A DNA stretch of 64,000 nucleotides from Vogesella sp. XCS3 (GCF_020616155.1 NZ_CP085530.1:3124501-3188500), one strand, 5' to 3'. Counted from the first letter of the stretch, positions 1 to 10,746 are shown. The notes: generated by a model from the letters alone, not told the origin. Numbers and translations are program-made.

Positions 1-2
1 AG

Positions 3-3000
3 AGCTCTGCGCTGGCCGAACGCCTGCCGTTGCTGCCGCTGCCCGCCGCCGAGCGCCAGCGCCTGCTGCAGCACCTGAAACTGGAAAAAGACGCCGCCAG
101 CGTGCTGACGCTGCGCTGCGGCCAACGTCTGTCGGCCGACAGCAAGGTGTCGCTGCACAACCCTCGCCCCGGCGAAGTCGAGCGGCTGGATTTCCGCGTG
201 CGCCCGCCGTTCAGCGCCACGCTGAGCTGCACCCGCGAAAACGCGCGTGGTGCCTGCATCCCGTTCAAACCCATCAGCCTGGTGTTCAGCTCGCCGGTGC
301 CGGCCGCGCAGGCCGCCGCCATCCGCCTGCAAGGGGAGGGCGAGGCCAAGGCCCGTACGCCGCAGCTGGACGGCCAGCGCGGCGAGCCGGTAGACAGCAT
401 CCAGTTCAAGCCGCCGTTTACCCCGCAGCAGACGCTGCAGCTGCAGCTGCCCGACGGCCTGGTGGACGAGGTTGGCCGCAAGCTGGTGAACGCCGCCAAG
501 TTTCCGCTGGCCGTGCGCATTGGCGACTTTCCGCCGCTAGCCAAGTTTGCCGCCGCGCCGTTCGGCATTATCGAAGCCGGTAGCGACGCCAGCCTGCCGG
601 TGACGCTGCGCGGCGTGGAAGCCGGGTTGCCGCTGCGCAGCGTGTCGCTTACCGGCCAGGGCGTGCTGGCGCGCGACGACCGCAACATGATGCGCTGGCT
701 GGGCAAGGTACTGCGCTACCACGAAAGCACGCTACCGCAAGGCCAGGGCAAGGAGGTGGAAAGCCGCCGCCTGTCGCTGCTGAAAAAACTGCCGCAGGCG
801 CACAAGCTGTCGCTGCCGGCGCAGCCGGATGCCAAAGGGCGCTGGCCGTTCGAGGTGGTGGGTATTCCGCTGCCGCAACGGGGCCTGCACGTGGTGGAAA
901 TCGAATCGCGGCTACTGGGCCGCGCCTTGCTGGGCAAAGCGGCGCCGATGTACGTGCGCAGCGCGGCGCTGCTGACCAACCTGGCGGTGCACCTGAAGCG
1001 CTCGCCGGAAAACGCCGCCGTGTGGGTCACCTCGCTGGACCGCGCCGTACCGCAAGCCGACGCGCTGGTCAGCGTGTACGACTGCCGCGAAACGCTGCTG
1101 TGGCAGGGCCGCACCGGCAAGGACGGTGTGGCGCGCATCGCCAAACCGCTGCCGGAGGCGCAATGCGACGGGCCGGAAAGCCTGGACGGCCTGTTTGTCA
1201 CCGCACGCCTGAAACTGGCCGACGGCAGCGAGGACGTGTCCTTCGTGCGCAGCGGCTGGAACCGCGGCATCGAAAGCTGGCGCTTCCCCTTTCCCACCAG
1301 CAGCGGCGAGCAGCCGTCGGTAGTGGCGCACAGCATTCTGGACCGCAGCCTGCTGCGTGCCGGCGAGACGGTAGCGATGAAGCACCTGCTGCGGGTGCAA
1401 AACAGCCGCGGCCTGGCGCTGCTGAAAGCTGGCGAACTGCCGCAAAGCGTGCGCATCAAGCACGACGCCAGCGACGACGAATTCGTATTGCCGCTGCAAT
1501 GGCGCCGTGGCCGCTACGCCGAGACCAGCTTCACCCTGCCCAAGGCCGCCAAGCTGGGCGAATACAGCATCTACCTGCTGCGCAAGGGCAGCCGCAGCAG
1601 CGGCGACCATCAAGCAGCATCGCTGGCGCTGGACGGCTACGAGCTGTACAGCGGCAACTTCCGCGTGGAAGCGTTCCGCCTGCCGGTGATGAGCGGGCGC
1701 ATCGGCTACCCGGCCGGCGCCGGCATTGCCGCCGAGCGGCTACCGCTTAGCGTCAATCTGGCCTGGGGCAACGGCGGCGCGGCGCGCAACTGGCCGCTGC
1801 AAGTGAGTGCCATGCTGCAAGCACGCTACGAGCAGCCGCGCGGCTACGACGGTTTCAGTTTCAACCCGCCTCAGGCCGGCGATGGCGACGAAGACGAAGC
1901 CGACAGCAACAAGCTGGACGGCAAGGTAGTGCTGGACAAAGCCCCGCTGCAGCTGGACGGCAACGGCAATGGCAAGCTGGCCATCGACAAGCTGCCGGCG
2001 CTGGACCGCCCGTACTGGCTGCTGGCCGAAGCCAGCCTGCGCGACCCGTCCGGCGAAACGCAGACCCTGTCGCGCATGGTGCCACTGTGGCCGGCGGCGC
2101 TGCAGGTGGGGGTGGCGGTAGACGACTGGGTATCGGTCGGCCGTACGCTGAGTGTCAAAACCGTGGTGCTGGACACGCTGGGCAAGCCGCAAGTTGGCCG
2201 CAAAGTCACGCTGCGCCTGGCTAGCCACCATTACCTGTCCAGCCGCAAACGGCTGGTCGGCGGTTTTTACGCCTGGGAGCACACGCACGAGCGCAGCGAC
2301 GAGGGCAAGCTGTGCAGTGGCACCACCGACGCCAGCGGCCTGCTGGTCTGCGAGCTGTCGCCCAAGGAAGAAGGCAATCTGGAAGTGATTGCTGAAGTCG
2401 AAGACGACAAGGGCCATACCGCGCGCGCGGCGCAGCAGGTGTGGGTCAGCCGTCACGACGAGGTGTGGTTCGACGTGGCCGACAACGACCGCATCGACCT
2501 GCTGCCGGAGCAGCGCAGCTACAACCCCGGCGATACCGCGCGCTTCCAGGTGCGCATGCCGTTCCGCAAGGCCACCGTGTGGCTGGCCATCGAGCGCGAA
2601 GGCATCATCGATACCCGCGTGCTGCAGCTGGAAGGCAAGTCGCCGGTCGTCGAGCTGAAAGTGGGCGAGGGCTGGGGGCCGAACGTGTACGTGTCGGTGC
2701 TGGCGGTGCGCGGCCGCGTGCGCGACGTGCCGTGGTACTCGTTCTTTACCTGGGGCTGGAAAACGCCGGTGGAGTGGTGGGACGCCTACTGGCTCGAAGG
2801 CAGCGACTACACGCCGCCGTCCAGCATGGTGGACCTGTCGCGGCCGGCGTTCAAATACGGCGTGGCCGAGATCGAGGTCGGCGACAAGGCGCGCCGCCTG
2901 CAGGTAACGGTGACGCCGCAGCGCAGCCGTTACGGCATCCGCGAAACGGTGCCGGTGCGCATCCAGGTACGCATGCCGGACGGCAAGCCGGCGCCTGCCG

Positions 3001-5231
3001 GTAGTGAGGTGGCGTTTGCCGCGGTGGACGAAGCGCTGCTGCGCCTGCAACCGAATAACAGCTGGCAGCTGATGGAGGCGATGTACCAGCGCCGCAGCTA
3101 CGGCGTGGATACCGCCACCGCGCAGCTGGAGGTAGTCGGCAAGCGCCACTACGGCCGCAAGGCGCTGCCGCCGGGCGGCGGTGGCGGCCAGGCGCCCACG
3201 CGCGAGCTGCTGGACACGCTGCTGCTGTGGCGGCCGTCGGTGGTGCTGGACGCCAACGGTGCGGCCAACCTTGACGTGCCGCTGAACGACGCGCTGACCC
3301 GCTTCCGCCTGGTGGCGGTGGCCGACGTGGGCAGCCATTTCTTCGGCACCGGCCAGGCCGACGTGGACGTGGTGCAGGACGTGCAGATCAGCAACGGGCT
3401 GCCGGCGCTGGTGCGCGAGGGCGACCAGCTGGCCGCCACCGTCACCGTGCGCAACGGTAGCGACAAGGCGCTGACGCTGGACGTGGCCGCCAGCGCCGGT
3501 AGCCAGAAGCTGCCGCCGCAGCGCATCAGCCTGCCTGCGGGCGAAGCACGCGAACTGCGCTGGCCGTTCACGGTGCCTGCCGGCATCGACACGCTGGACT
3601 GGGTGATCAGCGCGCAGGCGGTGGCCGGCAAGGGTAGCGACCGGCTGGCTTTCCGCCAGCAGGTGGCGCCGGCGGTACCGGTGACGGTAGAGCAGGCCAC
3701 CCTGCTGCGGCTGGATGCGGCGCAAACGCTGCCGGTGGGCCTGCCGGCCGGCGCGCTGCCGGGTCGCGGCGGGGTCAGTGTGAGCCTGCAATCGCGCCTG
3801 GGCAGCAGCCTGCCGGGGGTGCAACGCTGGTTCGAGCAATACCCGTACAGCTGCTTGGAGCAACGCGCGTCGCGTGCGCTGGGCACCGCCAATGCCGCGC
3901 AGTGGGACGCGCTGGGCAAGGAGCTGCCGCTGTACCTCGACAGCGACGGTCTGGCCGCGTACTTCCCGCTGTCGGAAGGTAGCGGGCCGTGGGGCAGCGA
4001 CGTGCTGACCGCCTACCTGCTGCAAGTAAGCCATCAGGCCGGGCAAGCGCTGCCGGAAGGCCCGCGCCAGCGCATGCTGGCCGGCCTGGCCGCCTTTGTG
4101 GAAGGCCGTTTGCAGCGCCCGCTGCCGCTGGCCAGCCAGCACCGCGACGCGCGGCTGCTGTCGGCTATGCTGGCGCTGGCGCGTCACGGCAAGCTGCAGC
4201 CGGCCATGCTAGAGGTGCTGGATGGCCAGACGCAGCGCTACAGCACTGCCATGCTGATCGACTGGCTGGAGCTGCTGCAGCGCACGCCGGCGGCGGCCAA
4301 TCGTGCCGCCGCCATGGCGCAGGCCGGCCAGCTGCTGCGCAGCCGCCTCAGCTACCAGGGCACGCGGCTGGTGTTCAGCAGCGAGGCCGACGACAACGCC
4401 TGGTGGCTGATGGGCAGCGCCAACCAGAACGCCGCCCGCCTGCTGCTGCTGGCCAGCACGCTGCCGGACTGGCAGGCCGACGTGCCGCGCCTGCTCACCG
4501 GCCTGCTGGCGCGCCAGCAGCGCGGCCACTGGCAGGGCACCACCGCCAACCTGTGGGGTAGCCTGGCGGTAGCGCAGTTCTCGCGCCAGTACGAAAGCGT
4601 GCCGGTTAGCGGCAGCAGCAGCGTGACGCTGGGCGGCCGTCAGGCCAGCCTCAGCCCCACAGATACCCCGCAGCGTTTGCCGCTATTGCCGTGGCCTGCG
4701 GGCGGCAAGGGCACGCTTACGCTGACGCACCAGGGCAGCGGCGCGCCGTGGGCCACGGTAGAAGCGTTGGCCGCAGTGAAGTTCAGCGGCGAGCGTAGCG
4801 CCGGCTACCGCATCAGCAAGACGCTGACGCCGGTCAGCCAGCAGGTGTCCGGCGAATACCGCCCCGGCGACGTGATGAAGGTGACACTGCAGATTGACGC
4901 CCAGGCCGACATGGGCTGGGTGGTGGTGGACGACCCGGTGCCGGCCGGCGCCAGCATTCTGGGCAGCGGGCTGGGCAACGACTCGGCCATTGCCGTGGCG
5001 CAGGCGCGCGAGCGCGGCAACGGCTGGGCAGATTTTATCGAACGCCTGCCGGGCAACTACCGCGCCTACTACCGCTACCTGCCGCGCGGCGCGCTGACGG
5101 TGGAATACACGGTTCGGCTGAACACGCCTGGCCGCTTCCAGCTGCCGCCGACGCGGGTCGAGGCGATGTACGCGCCGGGCGTGTACGGCATGCTGGCCAA
5201 TACACCGTTCGAGGTGGCCGGTGCGCGCTAA
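3..5231 (+). CDS. Bacterial alpha-2-macroglobulin (YfhM type), 5' end outside window
   Basis: This is a large periplasmic protease trap. A peptidase that cuts its bait region is captured covalently through an internal thioester. The frame is open to the left edge, so the signal peptide or lipobox lies outside; a TTG at 30 is internal. About 1740 residues are visible. They run from MG-type beta-sandwich domains through a Gly-rich stretch (nt 3172-3190) to a thioester domain carrying the intact Cys-Leu-Glu-Gln tetrad at nt 3852-3863, then a C-terminal receptor-like domain. The stop overlaps the start of pbpC by 11 bases. That pairing is the known yfhM-pbpC arrangement and suggests joint action in guarding and repairing the periplasm when the envelope is breached. 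The antisense frames on this stretch are composition artefacts. Family assignment is secure; the protease specificity cannot be read from sequence. Confidence 0.93.
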   Translation, partial: SSALAERLPLLPLPAAERQRLLQHLKLEKDAASVLTLRCGQRLSADSKVSLHNPRPGEVERLDFRVRPPFSATLSCTRENARGACIPFKPISLVFSSPVPAAQAAAIRLQGEGEAKARTPQLDGQRGEPVDSIQFKPPFTPQQTLQLQLPDGLVDEVGRKLVNAAKFPLAVRIGDFPPLAKFAAAPFGIIEAGSDASLPVTLRGVEAGLPLRSVSLTGQGVLARDDRNMMRWLGKVLRYHESTLPQGQGKEVESRRLSLLKKLPQAHKLSLPAQPDAKGRWPFEVVGIPLPQRGLHVVEIESRLLGRALLGKAAPMYVRSAALLTNLAVHLKRSPENAAVWVTSLDRAVPQADALVSVYDCRETLLWQGRTGKDGVARIAKPLPEAQCDGPESLDGLFVTARLKLADGSEDVSFVRSGWNRGIESWRFPFPTSSGEQPSVVAHSILDRSLLRAGETVAMKHLLRVQNSRGLALLKAGELPQSVRIKHDASDDEFVLPLQWRRGRYAETSFTLPKAAKLGEYSIYLLRKGSRSSGDHQAASLALDGYELYSGNFRVEAFRLPVMSGRIGYPAGAGIAAERLPLSVNLAWGNGGAARNWPLQVSAMLQARYEQPRGYDGFSFNPPQAGDGDEDEADSNKLDGKVVLDKAPLQLDGNGNGKLAIDKLPALDRPYWLLAEASLRDPSGETQTLSRMVPLWPAALQVGVAVDDWVSVGRTLSVKTVVLDTLGKPQVGRKVTLRLASHHYLSSRKRLVGGFYAWEHTHERSDEGKLCSGTTDASGLLVCELSPKEEGNLEVIAEVEDDKGHTARAAQQVWVSRHDEVWFDVADNDRIDLLPEQRSYNPGDTARFQVRMPFRKATVWLAIEREGIIDTRVLQLEGKSPVVELKVGEGWGPNVYVSVLAVRGRVRDVPWYSFFTWGWKTPVEWWDAYWLEGSDYTPPSSMVDLSRPAFKYGVAEIEVGDKARRLQVTVTPQRSRYGIRETVPVRIQVRMPDGKPAPAGSEVAFAAVDEALLRLQPNNSWQLMEAMYQRRSYGVDTATAQLEVVGKRHYGRKALPPGGGGGQAPTRELLDTLLLWRPSVVLDANGAANLDVPLNDALTRFRLVAVADVGSHFFGTGQADVDVVQDVQISNGLPALVREGDQLAATVTVRNGSDKALTLDVAASAGSQKLPPQRISLPAGEARELRWPFTVPAGIDTLDWVISAQAVAGKGSDRLAFRQQVAPAVPVTVEQATLLRLDAAQTLPVGLPAGALPGRGGVSVSLQSRLGSSLPGVQRWFEQYPYSCLEQRASRALGTANAAQWDALGKELPLYLDSDGLAAYFPLSEGSGPWGSDVLTAYLLQVSHQAGQALPEGPRQRMLAGLAAFVEGRLQRPLPLASQHRDARLLSAMLALARHGKLQPAMLEVLDGQTQRYSTAMLIDWLELLQRTPAAANRAAAMAQAGQLLRSRLSYQGTRLVFSSEADDNAWWLMGSANQNAARLLLLASTLPDWQADVPRLLTGLLARQQRGHWQGTTANLWGSLAVAQFSRQYESVPVSGSSSVTLGGRQASLSPTDTPQRLPLLPWPAGGKGTLTLTHQGSGAPWATVEALAAVKFSGERSAGYRISKTLTPVSQQVSGEYRPGDVMKVTLQIDAQADMGWVVVDDPVPAGASILGSGLGNDSAIAVAQARERGNGWADFIERLPGNYRAYYRYLPRGALTVEYTVRLNTPGRFQLPPTRVEAMYAPGVYGMLANTPFEVAGAR

Positions 5232-7410
5232 GGCGGCGCGCTGGCTATGGCTGGCGGGGTTGGCCGCTGCCCAGCCTGTGGCGGCCAACCCTGGCTTTGC
5301 CGAGGTACGCGCCGCGTGGCAGCCGTCGGACGTGATTGTGCTGGACCGTCACGGCACGCCGCTGCAGCGTGTGCGGCAGGACCCGCGCGCGCTGCGGCTG
5401 GACTGGCTGCGGCTGGCCGACACCTCGGCGCCGCTGCGTTACGCGCTGCTGCTGTCGGAAGACCGCCGCTTTTACCAGCACAGCGGCGTGGACTGGTCCG
5501 GCGTGGCGGCGGCGGCCTGGGGCAATCTCTGGCACAGCCGCACCCGTGGTGCGTCTACCCTCACCATGCAGCTGGCCGGTTTGCTGGACGCCGACCTGAA
5601 AGCCGGTAGCGGCGGGCGCAGTCTGTGGCAGAAGCTGGGCCAGACCTGGTCGGCCAGCGCGCTGGAAAAACAGTGGCGCAAGGACGAGATACTGGAGGCC
5701 TACCTCAATCTGGTGGGCTTTCGCGGCGAGCTGGTGGGGCTGCCGGCGGTGTCGCGTGCGCTGTTCGGCAAGTGGCCGCAGGGGCTGAACCGGCAGGAGT
5801 CGGCCATCATCGTGGCCCTGCTGCGCGGCCCCAACGCCGGGCCCGAGCGCGTAGCCGCCCGCGCCTGCGGCATTCTGCGCGACATGGCGCTGGACACCGC
5901 GCGCCAGCAGCGCCGCCCGCCGCCGCCGGACGCCACGCTGCAGCGCGATTGCGACCGCGCCAGCATCCAGACCCGCCAGGCGCTGGCGCGCCGGCTGCCG
6001 GTGGTGGATGCGCAGGCACAGCTGGCGCCGCACTTTGCACAAAAGCTGTTGCAACAGCAGCCGCAGGCGGCCGGCAGCGTGCTGCGCAGCACGCTGGACG
6101 CGGCCTTGCAGCGCTACGCCAGCGCCCTGCTGCAGCGCCACCTGCTGGCGCTGCGCCAGCGCAATGTGCAGGACGGCGCCTTGCTGGTGCTGGACAACGC
6201 CAGCGGCGACATCCTGGCCTGGGTGGGCTCCAGCGGCGCCTTGTCCGCTGCGGCCAACGTGGATGGCGTCACCGCCTTGCGCCAGGCCGGTTCCACGCTG
6301 AAGCCCTTCCTGTACCAGCTGGCGCTGCAGCAGCATTACCTGACCGCGGCCAGCCTGCTGGACGACAGCCCGCTGGACCTGCAAACCGCCGCCGGCCTGT
6401 ACGCGCCGCAAAACTACGCCCGTGACTTCAAGGGCCCGGTATCGGTGCGCAGCGCGCTGGGTGCCTCGCTGAACATCCCCGCGGTACGCACCATCACCAT
6501 GGTCGGCCCCGGCGCGCTGCGCGACCGCCTGTACGCGCTGGGCTTGCGCAGCCTGCAGCAGGACGGCGACTACTACGGCTATAGCCTGGCGCTGGGCGCG
6601 GCCGACGTGCGGCTGATCGAGCTGGCCAACGCCTACCGCACGCTGGCGCAAGGTGGGCTGTACAGCGCGCCGCGCTGGACGCTGGCGCAGCCGTCGGCCA
6701 CGCCGCAACGCCAGCTGGACGCAGCGTCCAGCTTTATCGTTAGCGACATGCTGGCCGACCGCAGCGCGCGGGCGCGCACCTTCGGGCTGGAAAGCGTGCT
6801 GTCCACCCGCTACTGGAGCGCGGTGAAAACCGGCACCAGCAAGGACATGCGTGACAACTGGGCCATCGGCTACAGCCGCCACTACACGGTGGCGGTGTGG
6901 GTGGGCAACGCCAGCGGCGAACCGATGTGGGATGTGTCCGGCATGCACGGGGCGGCGCCGGTGTGGCAGGGGGTGATGGACTGGTTGCAGCGCGGCCGAC
7001 CATCGTTACCGCCCAAGCCGCCAGCCGGGGTGAGCCAGCGTCGCGTGCGCTACGCCGGCGGCGAAGAAGCCGCACGGCAGGAGTATTTTCTGGCTGGCAC
7101 CGAGCGCAAGCTGATTACCGGCCAGCCACGTGGCAGCGCGCAGCCGCCGGGCATCGTGTCGCCGCTGGGCGGCAGCATCTACGCGGTGGACCCGGACGTG
7201 CCGCCGGCCAATCAGCGCCTGCTGCTGCAGGCACGTGGCGTGGTGGCGGCGCAGTGGTGGCTGGATGGCCGCCTGCTGGGGCGCGGCGAGCGCCTGCCGT
7301 GGTTCCCGTGGCCGGGCCGCCACGTGCTGGAGCTGCGCGACGGCCGTGGCAAGGTGGTGGAGCGGGTGCGTTTCGAGGTGCGTGGTGCGGTGGCCAAGCC
7401 GAAATCTTGA
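5221..7410 (+). CDS. pbpC: Penicillin-binding protein 1C (glycosyltransferase/transpeptidase)
   Basis: This is a bifunctional inner-membrane peptidoglycan synthase of 729 aa. An N-terminal hydrophobic anchor (about residues 7-22) precedes a GT51 glycosyltransferase domain with the catalytic Glu at about residue 80 in the EDRRFY motif and the RGASTLTMQ motif near 110-117. The transpeptidase domain has the SxxK box (S358-T-L-K) and the KTGT box at 536-539. A C-terminal beta-rich BiPBP_C-type domain follows. The GTG start is chosen because it gives the anchor and overlaps the preceding alpha-2-macroglobulin stop, implying translational coupling. The gene order matches enterobacterial yfhM-pbpC. 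The TGA is followed closely by a convergent Nudix gene. Confidence 0.95.
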   Translation: MRAKAARWLWLAGLAAAQPVAANPGFAEVRAAWQPSDVIVLDRHGTPLQRVRQDPRALRLDWLRLADTSAPLRYALLLSEDRRFYQHSGVDWSGVAAAAWGNLWHSRTRGASTLTMQLAGLLDADLKAGSGGRSLWQKLGQTWSASALEKQWRKDEILEAYLNLVGFRGELVGLPAVSRALFGKWPQGLNRQESAIIVALLRGPNAGPERVAARACGILRDMALDTARQQRRPPPPDATLQRDCDRASIQTRQALARRLPVVDAQAQLAPHFAQKLLQQQPQAAGSVLRSTLDAALQRYASALLQRHLLALRQRNVQDGALLVLDNASGDILAWVGSSGALSAAANVDGVTALRQAGSTLKPFLYQLALQQHYLTAASLLDDSPLDLQTAAGLYAPQNYARDFKGPVSVRSALGASLNIPAVRTITMVGPGALRDRLYALGLRSLQQDGDYYGYSLALGAADVRLIELANAYRTLAQGGLYSAPRWTLAQPSATPQRQLDAASSFIVSDMLADRSARARTFGLESVLSTRYWSAVKTGTSKDMRDNWAIGYSRHYTVAVWVGNASGEPMWDVSGMHGAAPVWQGVMDWLQRGRPSLPPKPPAGVSQRRVRYAGGEEAARQEYFLAGTERKLITGQPRGSAQPPGIVSPLGGSIYAVDPDVPPANQRLLLQARGVVAAQWWLDGRLLGRGERLPWFPWPGRHVLELRDGRGKVVERVRFEVRGAVAKPKS

Positions 7411-7441
7411 CCGGCTATGCTGAACCCGCAATCCCGCTACG

Positions 7442-8433
<992 letters not shown>

Positions 8434-8436
8434 TTA

Positions 8437-8473
8437 ACATTGCGGATCTGAAAATTTTACCTGACATTGCGGA
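8437..8473. repeat. Direct repeat ACATTGCGGA between wrbA and yihY
   Basis: The 10-base word ACATTGCGGA occurs at 8437-8446 and again at 8464-8473. The starts are 27 bases apart and flank an AT-rich core (ATCTGAAAATTTTAC) in the 55-base divergent promoter region. This could be an operator for one or both genes. No regulator for it is apparent nearby. Confidence 0.45.
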
Positions 8474-8479
8474 CTTATC

Positions 8480-9685
8480 GTGACCAAGCCATTGTCTTTC
8501 TGGGGCTTTGCCGCCTTCCTGCGCCGCCGGCTGGCGCAACAGCGCGTGATGCAGGTGGCCGGCAGCCTCACCTTTACCACGCTGCTGGCGCTGGTGCCGC
8601 TGCTGACTATTGCCATTACCGTGATGTCGGCGTTTCCGGTTTTTTCCGACTACAGCACCCGCTTCAAGGTGATGCTACTGTCTACGCTGGTGCCGGAATT
8701 CGCCGGCAAGGTGATCTCGGTGTACATGCGCCAGTTTGCCGACAACGCCGAGAAGCTCACCGCCGCCGGTATCGTGATGCTCGGTGCCACCTCGCTGATG
8801 CTGATGGCCACCGTGGAGCGCACCTTCAACAGCATCTGGGGCGTGCGCCGCGCGCGGCCGTGGTTGCAGCAGAGCATGGTGTACTGGACGGTGCTGACGC
8901 TGGGGCCGCTGGCGCTGGGCGGCGGCCTGCTGGGCTGGCGCTTGCTGTTCAAGCTGACGCATATCGAGCGCATTTCGCCGCTGCTGGACGAAACCCTGCA
9001 GTCGCTAGGCAGCGTGACGCTAACCATGCTGGTGCTGGCGCTGGTGTTCCGCATCGTGCCCAACCGTTACGTGCCGGTAAAGCACGCCATGCTGGGCGGC
9101 TTGCTGACGGCCATCCTGCTGGAAATCACCAAGCTGGGCTTCGGTTTTTACATCGGCCAGATTGCCAGCTACCAGCTGGTGTACGGCGCTTTTGCCAGCG
9201 TGCCCATCCTGCTGCTGTGGCTGTTCTGCCTGTGGCTGGTGGTGCTGGCCGGGGCGGTGCTGACGGCGTCGTTCTCGTACTGGGAGGGCGGTGCCTGGCA
9301 GCGCCGCAACGAGCCGCGCCGCCGCTTTCTGGACGCGGTAGAGGTGTTGGTGATGCTGGATCGCGCCCAGGACGAAGGCCGCGCGCTGCGGCCGGAAGAC
9401 CTGCGCCGCGAGGTAAAAGTGGGCTACGACGAGCTGGGCAGCGTGCTGGACCGGCTGGCGCAAGCCGGCTACGTGCAGCGCGGCGCGCGCGATGGCTGGG
9501 CACTGCTGCGCCGTGCCGAGCACATCGAGCTGGCCGAGCTGTTCCGCCTGTTTGTGTACCGGCCGGAGCAGCACGCGCAGGACGATGAGATCGCGGCCGA
9601 GGTAGAAGCGCTGCTGGGCAACACCATGGCTCAGCTGGGCGAGGTCTCGGTGGCGGCGTTTGCCCGCCGAGTGGGGCGGAAGTAG
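8480..9685 (+). CDS. YihY/BrkB-family inner membrane protein
   Basis: This 401-aa polytopic membrane protein belongs to the YihY/BrkB family, whose biochemical function is unsettled despite the old 'ribonuclease BN' and virulence labels. The N-terminal amphipathic stretch and about six hydrophobic segments (from residue 40 to about 265) fit the family. So does the conserved AGSLTFTTLLALVPLLT segment near residues 27-43. A soluble C-terminal extension of about 130 residues looks like a winged-helix/DprA-like cap and is common in betaproteobacterial members. The GTG start at 8480 is preferred because it gives the standard family N terminus. The 3' end overlaps the convergent DUF3025 gene by 55 bases. 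Confidence 0.85.
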   Translation: MTKPLSFWGFAAFLRRRLAQQRVMQVAGSLTFTTLLALVPLLTIAITVMSAFPVFSDYSTRFKVMLLSTLVPEFAGKVISVYMRQFADNAEKLTAAGIVMLGATSLMLMATVERTFNSIWGVRRARPWLQQSMVYWTVLTLGPLALGGGLLGWRLLFKLTHIERISPLLDETLQSLGSVTLTMLVLALVFRIVPNRYVPVKHAMLGGLLTAILLEITKLGFGFYIGQIASYQLVYGAFASVPILLLWLFCLWLVVLAGAVLTASFSYWEGGAWQRRNEPRRRFLDAVEVLVMLDRAQDEGRALRPEDLRREVKVGYDELGSVLDRLAQAGYVQRGARDGWALLRRAEHIELAELFRLFVYRPEQHAQDDEIAAEVEALLGNTMAQLGEVSVAAFARRVGRK

Positions 9686-10464
9686 GCGGTATTGGCGTAG
9701 AAGGCCGCGTCCTGCTGTGGCCACCAGCCGGGCAGGCCCAGCAGCGGTAGCGGCAGCAGCTCGCGCGGGCGGGCCAGCCAGCTGTCGTCCTGCAACAGGG
9801 CGGCCAGACGGGCGTCCAGCTGCTGCTGGCGCGCGGCATAGTCCAGCGTGAAGAAGTCTTCGGTGACCGGCAGCAGCAGCGCCTTGCCGCACCAGCCAAT
9901 GTGCATGGCCAGCCCCTGTTCGAACAGCGCGTGGCCCAGCACGTGGGTGTCGATGCGCGTGCCCCAGGCGTCGGCGTGCGTCACCAGCAGCGTTTGCCAG
10001 TCCATGCCCTGCAGCGCTGCAGCCAGCGCCGGGTCGGCAACCGGCACGATCACCCCGCATTCATCCAGCAGCGTGGCCGCGTCGCGGAACGGGCCGCGGC
10101 CAACCTCGCCGCGCTCGATGGCGCGCACGTGGCGATCGTTCAGTGCGGTTTTGCTGCGCGGCCACGACAACCACGCCAGCGCGCCAAACCAGTCGTGCCA
10201 GTTTTGCGTGCGGGTAGGGACTTCGCCGCGGGCGCCAATGTGCATCTCGTAATACAGCGTGGGGTCGAGGTCGCAGGCAAAGCGCAGCCCCGGCGGCAGC
10301 GCCAGGCCCAGTAGCCGGGCGTGCGCGGTCAGGCGGTCGAAGTCGGCCTGTTGCGGCCAACCCTGCGGCTGCAGCGCCTGCCATGGCGCCAGGCTGCGGT
10401 ACAGCGGGTGCGCCGGCCACGGCCTAAAGTCGGTGGGCAGGCAGCCCTGGGCAATCATGCGCAT
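9631..10464 (-). CDS. DUF3025 domain-containing protein
   Basis: This is a 277-aa cytoplasmic protein with no signal peptide or membrane segment. It matches DUF3025, found mainly in beta- and gammaproteobacteria, through the conserved block around NWHDWFGALAWLSWPRSK and NDRHV (about residues 88-112). No catalytic role is known, and I see no nucleotide-binding loop. It is unusually rich in Trp and Leu. The 3' end runs 55 bases into the convergent yihY coding sequence, so the two genes share DNA. A copy of the dispersed motif lies at 10352-10360. A tiny membrane-protein gene lies just upstream on the same strand. Confidence 0.75.
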   Translation of the reverse strand: MRMIAQGCLPTDFRPWPAHPLYRSLAPWQALQPQGWPQQADFDRLTAHARLLGLALPPGLRFACDLDPTLYYEMHIGARGEVPTRTQNWHDWFGALAWLSWPRSKTALNDRHVRAIERGEVGRGPFRDAATLLDECGVIVPVADPALAAALQGMDWQTLLVTHADAWGTRIDTHVLGHALFEQGLAMHIGWCGKALLLPVTEDFFTLDYAARQQQLDARLAALLQDDSWLARPRELLPLPLLGLPGWWPQQDAAFYANTAYFRPTRRANAATETSPS

Positions 10465-10473
10465 GGCGCGGGT

Positions 10474-10593
10474 TTACTGTGCCTGGCTGGCGGCTGTGTT
10501 GGCCGCAGCTTGCGGGCGGGTAAGGTGGTGGATGGCGACAGACAGTACCACGCCGATGACGGCGAGCAGGGCAAGGCGTTGCAGCAGGTTCAT
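10474..10593 (-). CDS. Small single-pass membrane protein (39 aa)
   Basis: A short frame encodes 39 aa with one strong transmembrane helix (LLQRLALLAVIGVVLSVAIHHL, about residues 3-24) and a polar Ala/Gln tail. It has a good ribosome site (GGAG, eight bases before ATG). It lies between the tRNA-Arg terminator and DUF3025 on the same strand. The dispersed motif (10499-10507) falls inside it and encodes Ala-Ala-Asn. No family is recognised. The ribosome site and clean hydrophobicity support a real gene; the short length is the main doubt. Confidence 0.5.
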   Translation of the reverse strand: MNLLQRLALLAVIGVVLSVAIHHLTRPQAAANTAASQAQ

Positions 10594-10611
10594 GTGTATT
10601 ACTCCGTATTC

Positions 10612-10642
10612 GGAAAGACAAACGCCACCCGGTGGGGTGGCG
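10612..10642 (-). terminator. Terminator downstream of tRNA-Arg
   Basis: An 8-bp stem (CGCCACCC at 10623-10630, GGGTGGCG at 10635-10642) with a 4-base loop is followed on the minus strand by the T-rich stretch TTTGTCTTT. Confidence 0.7.
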
Positions 10643-10654
10643 TGCAGGTCGGGG

Positions 10655-10729
10655 TGGCGCCCCCGCCGGGAATCGAACCCAGAACTGCCCCTTAGGAGGG
10701 GGCCGTTATATCCATTTAACTACAGGGAC
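10655..10729 (-). tRNA. tRNA-Arg (CCU anticodon)
   Basis: The minus strand folds as a complete tRNA cloverleaf of 75 nt. The acceptor stem is GUCCCUG paired with CGGGGGC (two G-U pairs). A D-arm is present. The anticodon stem GCCCC/GGGGC has loop CUCCUAA, giving anticodon CCU. The T-arm is CUGGG-UUCGAAU-CCCGG, followed by discriminator G and an encoded CCA. It reads the rare arginine codon AGG. AGG is also the codon often placed immediately before TTG-GCC-GCA in the dispersed motif. Confidence 0.95.
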
Positions 10730-10746
10730 AGCCAGAAACTTTTTCA

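Noticed and set aside
1740..4187. Long antisense frame of about 815 codons opposite the alpha-2-macroglobulin gene
   Set aside because: It is rich in His, Gln, Arg and Ala with no domain pattern, a known artefact of codon bias in high-GC genes; the sense gene has a clear family.
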